Source of the DNA: Acidimicrobiaceae bacterium
GTDB taxonomy: Bacteria > Actinomycetota > Acidimicrobiia > Acidimicrobiales > RAAP-2
Length of the DNA: 8,743 nucleotides
Direction: 5' to 3'
Assembly (NCBI GenBank): GCA_003164275.1
Contig: PLSY01000188.1
Span: forward strand, 1 to 8,743
Part shown: in pieces, positions 1 to 6,327 of the stretch
Layout: each line of letters opens with the position of its first letter
How positions within the stretch are numbered: position 1 is the first letter of the stretch
The notes under the pieces: model-generated
Database searches by the model: none
The model's input: only the letters and a program-made list of their open reading frames with translations
What the model was told of the DNA's origin: nothing
Translations under genes and position numbers: made by a program

Positions 1-133
1 CGACCAACAGCACGTTGAGATTGAGTGTGACTGGCGCAGCCGCGCCAGCCGATCGAGGGATGGCGAGTCCCAATGTGGCCAGCAGCACACAGCCCATAGC
101 CACTACGACGAGAGTCCGCCTCAAGCGAGTCAT
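1..133 (-). CDS. Secreted protein, N-terminal fragment with signal peptide (partial at window edge)
   Basis: Reading leftward from ATG at 133-131, an open frame of 44 codons runs off the window. It begins MTRLRRTLVVVAMGCVLLAT and continues through a small hydrophobic stretch to an Ala-rich region (RSAGAAAPV, residues 27-35). This is a textbook Sec signal peptide: Arg-rich n-region, about 17 hydrophobic residues, and an AxA-type cleavage site near residues 31-33. The mature protein starts around PVTLNLNVLLV, and too little remains to assign a family. An in-frame upstream ATG at 154 would add MAEEGQI. I prefer 133 because a purine-rich Shine-Dalgarno lies six bases before it and falls inside the longer version. 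The gene is divergent from the polysaccharide operon, so it may be an extracellular partner, but that is inference. Export is well supported; function is unknown. Confidence 0.72.
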   Translation of the reverse strand, partial: MTRLRRTLVVVAMGCVLLATLGLAIPRSAGAAAPVTLNLNVLLV

Positions 134-139
134 GATTTG

Positions 140-149
140 CCCTTCCTCT
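140..149 (-). promoter_or_regulatory. Ribosome binding site for the divergent secreted protein
   Basis: On the minus strand AGAGGAAGGG lies six bases before the ATG at 133. It matches the anti-Shine-Dalgarno well and decides the start against the in-frame ATG at 154, which has no comparable motif upstream. Confidence 0.6.
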
Positions 150-314
150 GCCATGCGCGACGAGACACGCAGGGAGCCTGTCGTGCACAGTAAGTGGGGC
201 GGGTTTCCATCTCCACCCTGCACTGCTCGAAAGCGACCCTCCTTTTAGGAGCGACCAACCCTTGGCGATGGCGTCAGCCCGGGGAGACGGGCCCGAACAC
301 GCCTCGTCGGGTTC

Positions 315-340
315 CCCGTCGACGGTGGTGAGCCGACGGG
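315..340. repeat. GC-rich inverted repeat in the divergent intergenic region
   Basis: CCCGTCG (315-321) is the exact reverse complement of CGACGGG (334-340), separated by 12 bases. Overlapping alternatives exist: the palindrome CCGTCGACGG (316-325), and CGTCGG at 305-310 against CCGACG at 333-338. It could be an operator, a leader structure, or chance in GC-rich DNA. Confidence 0.35.
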
Positions 341-393
341 ACCGCCAACCTGCATTCGTGCCTAGACCGACGGATCAGCCTGTCTTAAGGCGA

Positions 394-437
394 GGGTGTC
401 ACGCCGGAGATGCAAGGGTCGAAATGCAATGACACCC
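394..437. repeat. 8-bp perfect inverted repeat with an alternative partner, upstream of the glycosyltransferase
   Basis: GGGTGTCA (394-401) is the perfect reverse complement of TGACACCC (430-437), with a 28-base loop carrying ATGCAA twice (410-415 and 424-429). The right arm can pair instead with GGGTGT at 492-497, so two exclusive stems are possible in a transcript leading into the gene at 575. The sequence is directly visible; a regulatory role is inference, because the transcription start is unknown. Confidence 0.4.
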
Positions 438-574
438 GGGTTGGGCGGACTCAGGCCAGGTGAATCGTGGGGTCTCTCACAGGAAAGTCGGGGGTGTTCA
501 GACACAGACGCTCTCTCTACTGTCATAACGGCAACGACAACCCATTCATCCGACCAGCAAGGGGCAGTGGAGAG

Positions 575-2131
575 ATGGACATAGCCCTCTTGGCAGAGGG
601 CACCTACCCGTACCATTCCGGCGGAGTAAGTGTCTGGTGCGACCAGCTCGTTCGAGGGCTGGCGCCGAATAGATTTTCACTCCACACCATCGTCGGTGGC
701 GTCGATGAGTCCCCGACGTGGGAACTCCCGGAGAACGTCGTCAGCCTCAACCCGATCGCCATCTGGGGGCCCACTCCGCAGATCCGCCTCAGCGCACGTG
801 ATTCCGCCGAGCTCCTCGGTGCGTTCGAGCAACTCGCCCAGTCTCTGGTCGACCCAGCAGGAGAGCAACACTTCCTCGACGCCCTTCACCAGCTGTTCGT
901 CCTTTCGCGCCAGACGCCTCTGGTCGGGGCACTGCGGTCCAAAAAGGCGCTCGGCATCATCTTGGAGGCCATGCGGGTAGCTGACCTCGGCGATCGACCG
1001 TTCGCTTCGGATCCTGCACCGGTGACCATCGCCGACGCCATGGTTGCCCTCGAGCTCATCGAGCACCAGATCCGTCCGTTGTTTGCCCCACCACCCGAGG
1101 CCGACCTCTGTCACGCAACCGCCAATGGGCTCGCCATTCTGCTGGCCCTCGGTGCCTACTGGTCGCGGAAGACCCCACTTGTGTTGAGCGAACACGGCAT
1201 CTACCTGCGGGAGCGCTATCTCGCGTTCAGCCACAAGACCTATTCGGCTGCGGTGCGGTCCATCATGTTGCGATTCTTCAAGCGACTGACCTGGGCTGGC
1301 TATCAGATTGCCGATGCCATCGCGCCGGGAAGCGAGTACAACCGGCAGTGGCTGGAGACCAATGGCGCGGCGCCTGACCGGATCAACCCGATCTACAACG
1401 GAGTCGATCCGGCCAACTTCATCGCCAGCCAGACAGAGCCAGAGGTGCCAACCCTGGTTTGGCTTGGCCGAATTGATCCCCTGAAGGACGTGGAAACGCT
1501 CATCCGCTCCTTCGCCAAGGTTCACGAGGCTCTCCCCGAGGCCCGGCTCCGCATCTTTGGCGGAACGACGACCGAGAATGAGCCATACCGGGAACGGTGT
1601 GCCACCCTCCGAGACGAGCTCGGACTGCAAGAGTCGGCGACCTTTGAAGGCAAAGCCGACTCGGTGCTCGATGTGTACCACGCAGGGCACGTCGTGCTGT
1701 TGACGAGCATCTCCGAGGGGTTTCCCTACACCCTGATCGAGGCAATGGCCTCGGGTAAGCCGACGGTCTCGACCGACGTCGGAGGAGTGAGGGAGGCAAC
1801 CGGCGATGCCGGCATGATCGTCCCTCCCCAAAATCCCGAGAAGACCGCGGCCGCCTGCCTTCAGCTTCTCTCCGATCCCGAGCTGCGCCGGGACATGGGC
1901 CGGGCGGCACGCGCCCGGATCCTCTCCATGTTCACAGTCGAGCAGAGTCTGGCCATCTTCAGCGACCTGTACCGTCAGGTGACAGGCAGACCCACTGCGG
2001 CCGTCATCGTCGAGCGGGACCAGGAGCTTGCCAACTCCGGCCGGAGCGCGCTTGCCTCGGGCCCGACGACCAGGACCGATGTCTCTCGTCAGCAGCCGTT
2101 ACCGGCAATGTCCCCGATGGCGGCGTCATGA
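575..2131 (+). CDS. PelF-like GT4 family glycosyltransferase (DUF3492 N-terminal domain)
   Basis: 518 aa; Pseudomonas PelF is about 507. The N-terminus MDIALLAEGTYPYHSGGVS is the hallmark of PelF/DUF3492 enzymes (EGTYP then GGVSxW, residues 8-21). Other visible motifs are CHATANG (179-185), SEHGIYLRER (205-214), YNGVD (274-278), WLGRIDPLKD (296-305), and the GT4 nucleotide-sugar signature EGFPYTLIE (381-389, an E-x7-E pair) followed by ASGKPTVSTDVGG. In Pel systems PelF is the cytoplasmic polymerase that uses a UDP-sugar and builds an alpha-1,4 GalNAc/GalN-rich polymer; the donor here is inferred only. An in-frame ATG at 467 would add 36 residues without PelF similarity, so I chose 575, preceded by AAGGGG (559-564) and GGAG (569-572). 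Residues from about 470 form a poorly conserved, Ala/Ser/Thr-rich tail. The gene ends in an ATGA overlap with the membrane protein, suggesting translational coupling. There is no signal peptide. Confidence 0.88.
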   Translation: MDIALLAEGTYPYHSGGVSVWCDQLVRGLAPNRFSLHTIVGGVDESPTWELPENVVSLNPIAIWGPTPQIRLSARDSAELLGAFEQLAQSLVDPAGEQHFLDALHQLFVLSRQTPLVGALRSKKALGIILEAMRVADLGDRPFASDPAPVTIADAMVALELIEHQIRPLFAPPPEADLCHATANGLAILLALGAYWSRKTPLVLSEHGIYLRERYLAFSHKTYSAAVRSIMLRFFKRLTWAGYQIADAIAPGSEYNRQWLETNGAAPDRINPIYNGVDPANFIASQTEPEVPTLVWLGRIDPLKDVETLIRSFAKVHEALPEARLRIFGGTTTENEPYRERCATLRDELGLQESATFEGKADSVLDVYHAGHVVLLTSISEGFPYTLIEAMASGKPTVSTDVGGVREATGDAGMIVPPQNPEKTAAACLQLLSDPELRRDMGRAARARILSMFTVEQSLAIFSDLYRQVTGRPTAAVIVERDQELANSGRSALASGPTTRTDVSRQQPLPAMSPMAAS

Positions 2132-3555
2132 GCACCCACGTCGACATCGAGGAGATGCCCGCAGAGCTCGCTCCGTCTGCGAGCCTCATCGCCGACTGGG
2201 TCCTCACTGACCCACAGTTGGCGCGCAACTGCGCCGGAGCTGTGGACCCGCTGGAGATCGCCGCACGACTGGAGACCCACGGGATCAGCAACCGGGTGGC
2301 CATTGAGACATTCGGCTGCGCCGACGTGTTCGAGGCAGCGGAGATCGTCTATGCCGCTCTGCCCTTCGACAGTGGCGAGCCGCCCGCTCCGCGAGCCGAG
2401 CCTCCGGGGGGACCGAAGGACCTCGTCCGCGGCGCTCTCTACGCTGTCCCTGCCCTCTTCCTGCCCGTCGTGGTGGTCGGCTTCTCCATCCACCCCCATT
2501 GGTGGGTGCTGCCGATCGGCTTGACCGTGGCGTGGGCGATCAGCCAGTCCGTGGCGGTGTTCGGCTGGTCACTTCGGGGCCGGAATGACAATCGCAGCGA
2601 CGCTCTGTTGGCCTGTGGGTCGGTGGTCGTCTCCGCTGTCGTGTGCCTCGGCTGTGCACTTCTTGCCACGATCTGGCTGGGTGGCAACGAGGCAAGCGTG
2701 CTCGAGGCCGTTGGGGTGTCTGTTTATATAGCGGCGAGCGGCGTGCTGTTGTTCCACGCGTCTGAGTGGCTCCTCATGCTTTGCATGGTTCCGGCGGCAA
2801 TCGGGTCCATAGTCACAATCGGCGCGCTGCACTCGGGCGTCTCCCGAGCGGCAGGGGCCTGGGCGGTGGTGGCGACTGTCGTCTTGGTGGTGGGTGTGGC
2901 CATTCGTCACCTCTCCGGGCAGCACTGGCACCGTCCGGTGCTCTTCCGGGAGGACTACCAGCGGGCAACCCGCTACTTCTTCTACGGCCTGGGTTGCGGA
3001 CTGATGACGTCGGTATTCATCGGCTTCGCTGGCCAGACGGACGGAACCGGCGGGACCTTGGTGATCGCCGTGTGGCCGTTGCTCTTGACCCTCGGCCTCA
3101 TGGAGTGGCAGCTCCGGTCCTTCCGCAACCTCGCTCTCAGTGCGGTCGCCTCGAGCACCGACCTCGACGAGTTCGCCCATCGCATCCGCATGGCCTTCCT
3201 TCGGTCCACTGGCACGTACATCGGAGCACTCGCCTTGTTGTCCGCCGCCGCCGTCGCTATCGGACATGAACGGCACGCAACCCTGGTCCCCTTGCTCCTA
3301 GCCGCAGTCGGTTCGATCGGGCTGACCTTCTTCCTCGCATTGATGTTGGCCTCTTCGGGCCAAGTCGGCCTGGTGCTCGCCTGCTGGGCAGTCTCGTTCA
3401 CCGTCCTCGGAACGGCCTTGCTCGTGGCGCTCGTTCGCTTCGGTCACATCTCGGCCTCGGCGGGGATCATCTGCCTCCTCGTGGCGACCGGAACGGCGAT
3501 CGTCATCCTCGCCGTGGAGTCCAAGAGCGTTCTCATCTCCCCCCTCAGTTATTAA
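2128..3555 (+). CDS. Uncharacterised polytopic membrane protein, about 12 TM segments, candidate PelG-like partner or exporter
   Basis: 475 aa. Residues 1-98 are soluble, with a compact segment at 20-80 (DPQLARNCAG, then ARLETHGISNRVA, then FGCADVFEAAE) that looks like a small helical domain, followed by a Pro-rich linker (81-97). Hydrophobic stretches follow near 101-121, 123-148, 159-184, 191-213, 214-234, 241-260, 282-301, 309-327, 362-379, 384-409, 412-437 and 442-463, so roughly 12 membrane helices. Charged loops lie at 150-157, 266-281 and 328-360. I recognise no named family motif, and the typical PelG N-terminus is absent. The gene starts within the stop of the PelF-like gene (ATGA), so the two are probably made in fixed ratio. 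Twelve helices next to PelF is the PelG arrangement, so a flippase-like or synthase-partner role is a reasonable inference. A polymerase or ligase of another class is possible. Confidence 0.75.
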   Translation: MSTHVDIEEMPAELAPSASLIADWVLTDPQLARNCAGAVDPLEIAARLETHGISNRVAIETFGCADVFEAAEIVYAALPFDSGEPPAPRAEPPGGPKDLVRGALYAVPALFLPVVVVGFSIHPHWWVLPIGLTVAWAISQSVAVFGWSLRGRNDNRSDALLACGSVVVSAVVCLGCALLATIWLGGNEASVLEAVGVSVYIAASGVLLFHASEWLLMLCMVPAAIGSIVTIGALHSGVSRAAGAWAVVATVVLVVGVAIRHLSGQHWHRPVLFREDYQRATRYFFYGLGCGLMTSVFIGFAGQTDGTGGTLVIAVWPLLLTLGLMEWQLRSFRNLALSAVASSTDLDEFAHRIRMAFLRSTGTYIGALALLSAAAVAIGHERHATLVPLLLAAVGSIGLTFFLALMLASSGQVGLVLACWAVSFTVLGTALLVALVRFGHISASAGIICLLVATGTAIVILAVESKSVLISPLSY

Positions 3556-3574
3556 TCCCTCAACTCCAGAAAGT

Positions 3575-3580
3575 GGAAAG
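3575..3580 (+). promoter_or_regulatory. Ribosome binding site of the LegB-like dehydratase
   Basis: GGAAAG ends six bases before the ATG at 3587, within a purine-rich AAGTGGAAAGAAA stretch. It supports that start. No terminator-like structure is visible in the 31-nt gap, consistent with read-through from the membrane protein gene. Confidence 0.5.
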
Positions 3581-3586
3581 AAACCA

Positions 3587-4582
3587 ATGCCTACGACCGT
3601 AGCTGTCACCGGAGCCGATGGATTTATCGGATCCCATCTGACTGAGACCCTCGTCCACTCCGGCTACCGGGTACGCGCGATGGTGCAGTACAACTCGTTC
3701 GGATCCTGGGGATGGCTCGAGTCGCTCGACGCCGACACCTTGGCCTCCATCGAGGTGGTTCCAGGCGATGTCCGGGACCGGGACTCGGTCCTCGGACTCA
3801 TGACCGGAGCCGACATGGTCTGCCACCTCGCTGCCCTCATCGCCATTCCGTACTCGTACCAGGCGCCATTTTCCTACCTGGAGACCAACGCCGGAGGCAC
3901 TCTCAATGTGCTCGAGGCGGGAAGGGCACTCGGCACCAGCCGCATCGTCTGCACGTCGACCAGTGAGGTCTACGGCAGCGCGCGGATCGTCCCGATCAGC
4001 GAGGACCACCCCCTCCAAGCTCAATCGCCCTACTCGGCGTCGAAGATCGCAGCCGACAAGCTGGCTGAGAGCTACCACCTGAGCTTTGATCTCCCAATCA
4101 TCACCCTTCGGCCCTTCAACACCTACGGGCCTCGCCAGTCGGCACGGGCCGTCATCCCGACGGTCATCTCTCAGCTGGCCGCCGGAAAGCGGGAGATCGC
4201 ACTCGGGTCCTTGTCGCCGACGAGGGACTTCAACTTCGTCCTCGACACGGCGAACGCCTTCGAGGCGATGCTCGTTGCCCCGTTGGAAGACGTCGTCGGC
4301 CGGACCTTCAATGCCGGATCAGGATTCGAGATCTCGGTGGCCGACACGGTCAAGCTGATTGCCGAGCTCATGGGGACCTCGGTCGACATCCGGGTCGAGG
4401 ACGAGCGCCTCAGACCGGAGAAGTCCGAAGTCACCCGCCTCGTGTCCGACAGCTCGGCCATCCAGCATGCCGCGCTGTGGAAGTCGGGACACACGCTCTC
4501 TGAGGGACTGAAGACCACCATCGAGTGGTTCTCCAACCCCGAGAACCTGAGGTGCTACAAGACCGATCAGTACAACGTCTGA
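3587..4582 (+). CDS. SDR-family NDP-sugar 4,6-dehydratase, LegB-like
   Basis: 331 aa, the usual length for extended SDR enzymes. The Rossmann motif TGADGFIGS is at 8-16 and binds NAD(P). The active site is TSEVYG (125-130) with Y149 and K153 in YSASK. The Thr-Ser-Glu order is that of sugar-nucleotide 4,6-dehydratases such as GDP-mannose 4,6-dehydratase and LegB. The stretches PFNTYGPRQSARAVIP (177-191) and LGSLSPTRDFNFV (206-218) are very LegB-like. LegB in Campylobacter converts GDP-GlcNAc to its 4-keto-6-deoxy product; whether the nucleotide here is GDP, UDP or dTDP cannot be read. No PLP aminotransferase follows, unlike legionaminate loci, so the keto sugar is more likely reduced by the second SDR. 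Decarboxylase (UXS-like) or 4-epimerase activity is an alternative. Soluble, cytoplasmic. Confidence 0.85.
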   Translation: MPTTVAVTGADGFIGSHLTETLVHSGYRVRAMVQYNSFGSWGWLESLDADTLASIEVVPGDVRDRDSVLGLMTGADMVCHLAALIAIPYSYQAPFSYLETNAGGTLNVLEAGRALGTSRIVCTSTSEVYGSARIVPISEDHPLQAQSPYSASKIAADKLAESYHLSFDLPIITLRPFNTYGPRQSARAVIPTVISQLAAGKREIALGSLSPTRDFNFVLDTANAFEAMLVAPLEDVVGRTFNAGSGFEISVADTVKLIAELMGTSVDIRVEDERLRPEKSEVTRLVSDSSAIQHAALWKSGHTLSEGLKTTIEWFSNPENLRCYKTDQYNV

Positions 4583-4629
4583 CTTCCAGACCACTTCTCA
4601 TTCGAACCGTTGCAATTGCTACAGAAAGT

Positions 4630-4634
4630 AGGGG
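4630..4634 (+). promoter_or_regulatory. Ribosome binding site fixing a GTG start of the nucleotidyltransferase
   Basis: AGGGG lies seven bases before GTG at 4642, inside the 59-nt gap after the dehydratase. It favours this start over an in-frame ATG at 4525, which would read through the end of the dehydratase gene and encode residues unlike the family. Confidence 0.5.
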
Positions 4635-4641
4635 CCCTGCT

Positions 4642-5403
4642 GTGACTTACTCCAACCCGATTGACCAGGACTGCGCCGAAGATGCTCGCCACGTGGTGAT
4701 CCTGGCGGGCGGAAAGGGCGTGCGACTGCGCCCATACACCACCGTGATCCCGAAGCCGCTCGTGCCCATCGGCGAGGAGTACTCGATCCTCGAGATCGTG
4801 CTTCGCCAACTGGCGGCCAGGGGGTTCCATCGGGCCACACTGGCCATCGGGCACCTGGGCCAGCTGATCCGCGCCTATGTGGGTGACGGCTCGCAGTGGG
4901 GCCTTGAGGTCGACTATGTCCACGAAGAGTCGCCTCTCGGCACGGTGGGGCCGGCGCTCATGGTCCTCGACCGTCTTCCCGAGAACTTCCTTCTGATGAA
5001 CGGGGATATTCTCACCGACCTCAACTACGCGGAGCTCATGGACAACCACGTGGCCAACAGCTCGCCTTTGACCGTGGCCACCTACGAGCGGGTGCATCAA
5101 GTGGACTTCGGCGTGCTCGACGTCGTCGACAACAAGATCACCAGCTTCACCGAGAAGCCCCCACTCACCTACTCGGTCAGCATGGGCATCTACGGTGTGA
5201 GCAAACGGCATCTCGAGCGCTATACGCCGGGCCTGCCCTACGGGTTCGATGAGCTCATGCTCGATCTGATCGAGCGCGGCACGCTACCCGCCAGCTACCA
5301 CTTCGATGGCTTCTGGCTCGATATCGGGCGTCCGGACGACTACGACCAGGCCAACCGGGAGTTCGACATCCTCGGCCCGCGCCTGCTCCCGGGCCTCCGG
5401 TGA
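4642..5403 (+). CDS. Sugar-1-phosphate nucleotidyltransferase (single NTP_transferase domain, HddC/PtmE/MurU-like)
   Basis: 253 aa from GTG. The nucleotide-binding signature LAGGKGVRLRPYT (21-33) followed by PKPLVPIG (38-45) begins after a short N-terminal extension. Other family features are ESPLGTVGPAL (96-106), the metal-binding Asp in MNGDIL (119-124, D122), EKP at 171-173, and WLDIGRPDDY (225-234, second acidic residue D227). It has no C-terminal left-handed beta-helix or CBS domains, so it is a compact transferase of the type represented by HddC, MurU and PtmE, not a bifunctional GlmU. The reaction is sugar-1-phosphate plus NTP to NDP-sugar plus pyrophosphate. Sequence alone does not settle GTP versus UTP or dTTP. 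Placement between a LegB-like dehydratase and GlmS points to an amino-sugar phosphate substrate (inference). Its stop overlaps the next gene's start as GTGA. Confidence 0.85.
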   Translation: MTYSNPIDQDCAEDARHVVILAGGKGVRLRPYTTVIPKPLVPIGEEYSILEIVLRQLAARGFHRATLAIGHLGQLIRAYVGDGSQWGLEVDYVHEESPLGTVGPALMVLDRLPENFLLMNGDILTDLNYAELMDNHVANSSPLTVATYERVHQVDFGVLDVVDNKITSFTEKPPLTYSVSMGIYGVSKRHLERYTPGLPYGFDELMLDLIERGTLPASYHFDGFWLDIGRPDDYDQANREFDILGPRLLPGLR

Positions 5404-6323
5404 CCAGCTACCTCCTCCTTGGCGCAAACGGGTTCCTCGGAAGCCAGGTTCGAGAGGCCATCGAGGCCGGGGGCGGCTCGTCCGGGCTGACAGCGGTGAG
5501 CGCCAGCGGGCCGCGGCCGGGCACGGCGACCAACGCCACGTGGCATCAGATCGATCTGGTGGAAGCGTCGGCCAAGGACATCGTCTCTCTGCTGGAGCGA
5601 ACGCGGCCGGATGCCGTCATCAACTGTGTCGGATGCACGATGGGCTCGCCCGAGCTCCTTGAAGCAGTCAACATCACCCTGGTGGAAAAGCTGGTGAGGG
5701 CCCTGTCGGTGACAGGCACGACCCCTCTCGTGCATCTGGGGTCGGCGGCCGAGTACGGCTATCAGCCCGAGGGCATCGCCATCCAAGAATCGGCCGTCGC
5801 CCGCCCGGTCGGTGACTACGGCCGAACCAAGCTCGAGGCCACCGAGCTCGTGACAGAGATGGTGGCGCTCGGCGCGATCAGGGCCACGGTCCTTCGGGTA
5901 TTCAACCCCGTCGGTCCGAGGGCGCCGCTCAACTCGCTGGCCGGCAGTGCGGCCCGCGAGATCAGACGGGCGCTCATGGCTGGCCGATCGTCGGTGACAC
6001 TCGGCCCACTGTGGTCGTTCAGGGACTTCTTGTCGAGCAGCGACGTCGCCACCGCGGTGCTCCGCTCGGTCAGGACCGTCGACGCCCACCCCGTTCTCAA
6101 TGTCGGGCGCGGTGTGGCCATGTCGTGTCGCTCGATGGTCGAGCTCTTGGCCGATGCCTCCGGCTTCGAAGGCGATGTCTTCGAGTCGGCCGGCGGTTCC
6201 AATCGGTCTGCAGCTGTCCCATGGCAGCAGGCAAACGTCTCCTTGTTGCGCAAGCACCTGCAATGGGTGCCGTCCACTCCAATCGCCGAGGCTGTCGCCG
6301 GTCTCTGGAAGTCAGGAATCTAA
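5400..6323 (+). CDS. SDR-family NDP-sugar reductase/epimerase
   Basis: 307 aa, started by GTG inside the stop of the nucleotidyltransferase (GTGA overlap), which indicates translational coupling. GANGFLGS (8-15) is the Rossmann dinucleotide-binding motif. GSAAEYGY (114-121) supplies the catalytic Ser, and Y140 with K144 in YGRTK form the YxxxK pair. RVFNPVGP (166-173) and WSFRDF (205-210) are typical of the substrate-binding half of extended SDRs. It lacks the Thr-Ser/Asp-Glu dehydratase triad seen in the upstream SDR, so it is more likely a 4-keto reductase (RMD/RmlD-like role) or C4 epimerase acting after the dehydratase. The product would be a 6-deoxy-hexose or 6-deoxy-amino sugar nucleotide (inference). 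The sequence is more divergent than the first SDR, and substrate cannot be assigned. Confidence 0.8.
   Translation: MTSYLLLGANGFLGSQVREAIEAGGGSSGLTAVSASGPRPGTATNATWHQIDLVEASAKDIVSLLERTRPDAVINCVGCTMGSPELLEAVNITLVEKLVRALSVTGTTPLVHLGSAAEYGYQPEGIAIQESAVARPVGDYGRTKLEATELVTEMVALGAIRATVLRVFNPVGPRAPLNSLAGSAAREIRRALMAGRSSVTLGPLWSFRDFLSSSDVATAVLRSVRTVDAHPVLNVGRGVAMSCRSMVELLADASGFEGDVFESAGGSNRSAAVPWQQANVSLLRKHLQWVPSTPIAEAVAGLWKSGI
6314..6318 (+). promoter_or_regulatory. Ribosome binding site of glmS
   Basis: AGGAA lies nine bases before the ATG at 6328, within the last codons of the preceding SDR. It supports the internal ATG as start, which places Cys directly after Met as the GlmS mechanism requires. 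Confidence 0.55.
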
Positions 6324-6327
6324 GGTC

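Larger units (their letters stand above)
155..574. other. Divergent non-coding region between secreted-protein gene and glycosyltransferase operon
   Basis: About 420 bases with no convincing gene on either strand. The short open frames here show no family motifs and no good ribosome binding sites. The region must hold promoters for both divergent genes, but I found no -35/-10 pair I would defend. It contains several GC-rich inverted repeats (listed separately), a 10-bp palindrome CCGTCGACGG at 316-325, and a small repeat at 233-256: GCGACC twice, flanking a CTCCT-TTT-AGGAG hairpin. No match to a riboswitch consensus I know could be established by eye. Confidence 0.6.

Noticed and set aside
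15..248. A 77-codon forward open frame at the left edge
   Set aside because: It overlaps the antisense of a clear signal-peptide gene, has low-complexity Arg/Ser/Pro composition and shows no family motif.
467..574. An N-terminal extension of the glycosyltransferase from ATG at 467
   Set aside because: The added 36 residues do not resemble PelF enzymes, whose N-terminus matches the protein started at 575.
155..574. A c-di-GMP, c-di-AMP or cobalamin riboswitch in the divergent region
   Set aside because: Some fragments looked suggestive (a GTCGGCTCACC-like stretch on the minus strand), but conserved elements did not occur in the right order, so no call is made without a covariance search.
677..1831. 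A 384-codon minus-strand open frame opposite the glycosyltransferase
   Set aside because: It is a codon-bias shadow of a high-GC gene; its protein is rich in Gly/Arg/Asp without motifs, while the opposite strand encodes strong GT4 signatures.
2569..3276. A 235-codon minus-strand open frame opposite the membrane protein
   Set aside because: It is a hydrophilic His/Glu/Gly-rich shadow without motifs; the forward frame has coherent transmembrane helices.
2128..3555. Calling the membrane protein pelG
   Set aside because: Topology and position fit, but the recognisable PelG sequence features are absent; a name would overstate the evidence.
4525..4641. An earlier ATG start for the nucleotidyltransferase
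   Set aside because: It would overlap the dehydratase by 58 bases in another frame and add 39 residues unlike the family; GTG at 4642 has a ribosome binding site.
5340..6263. A 307-codon minus-strand open frame opposite the second SDR
   Set aside because: The forward frame carries the Rossmann and YxxxK motifs; the reverse frame shows no family features.
6100..6327. A longer glmS start
   Set aside because: GlmS needs Cys as residue 2 after Met; the ATG at 6328 gives MCGIIG exactly, and the upstream frame reads through the SDR gene.
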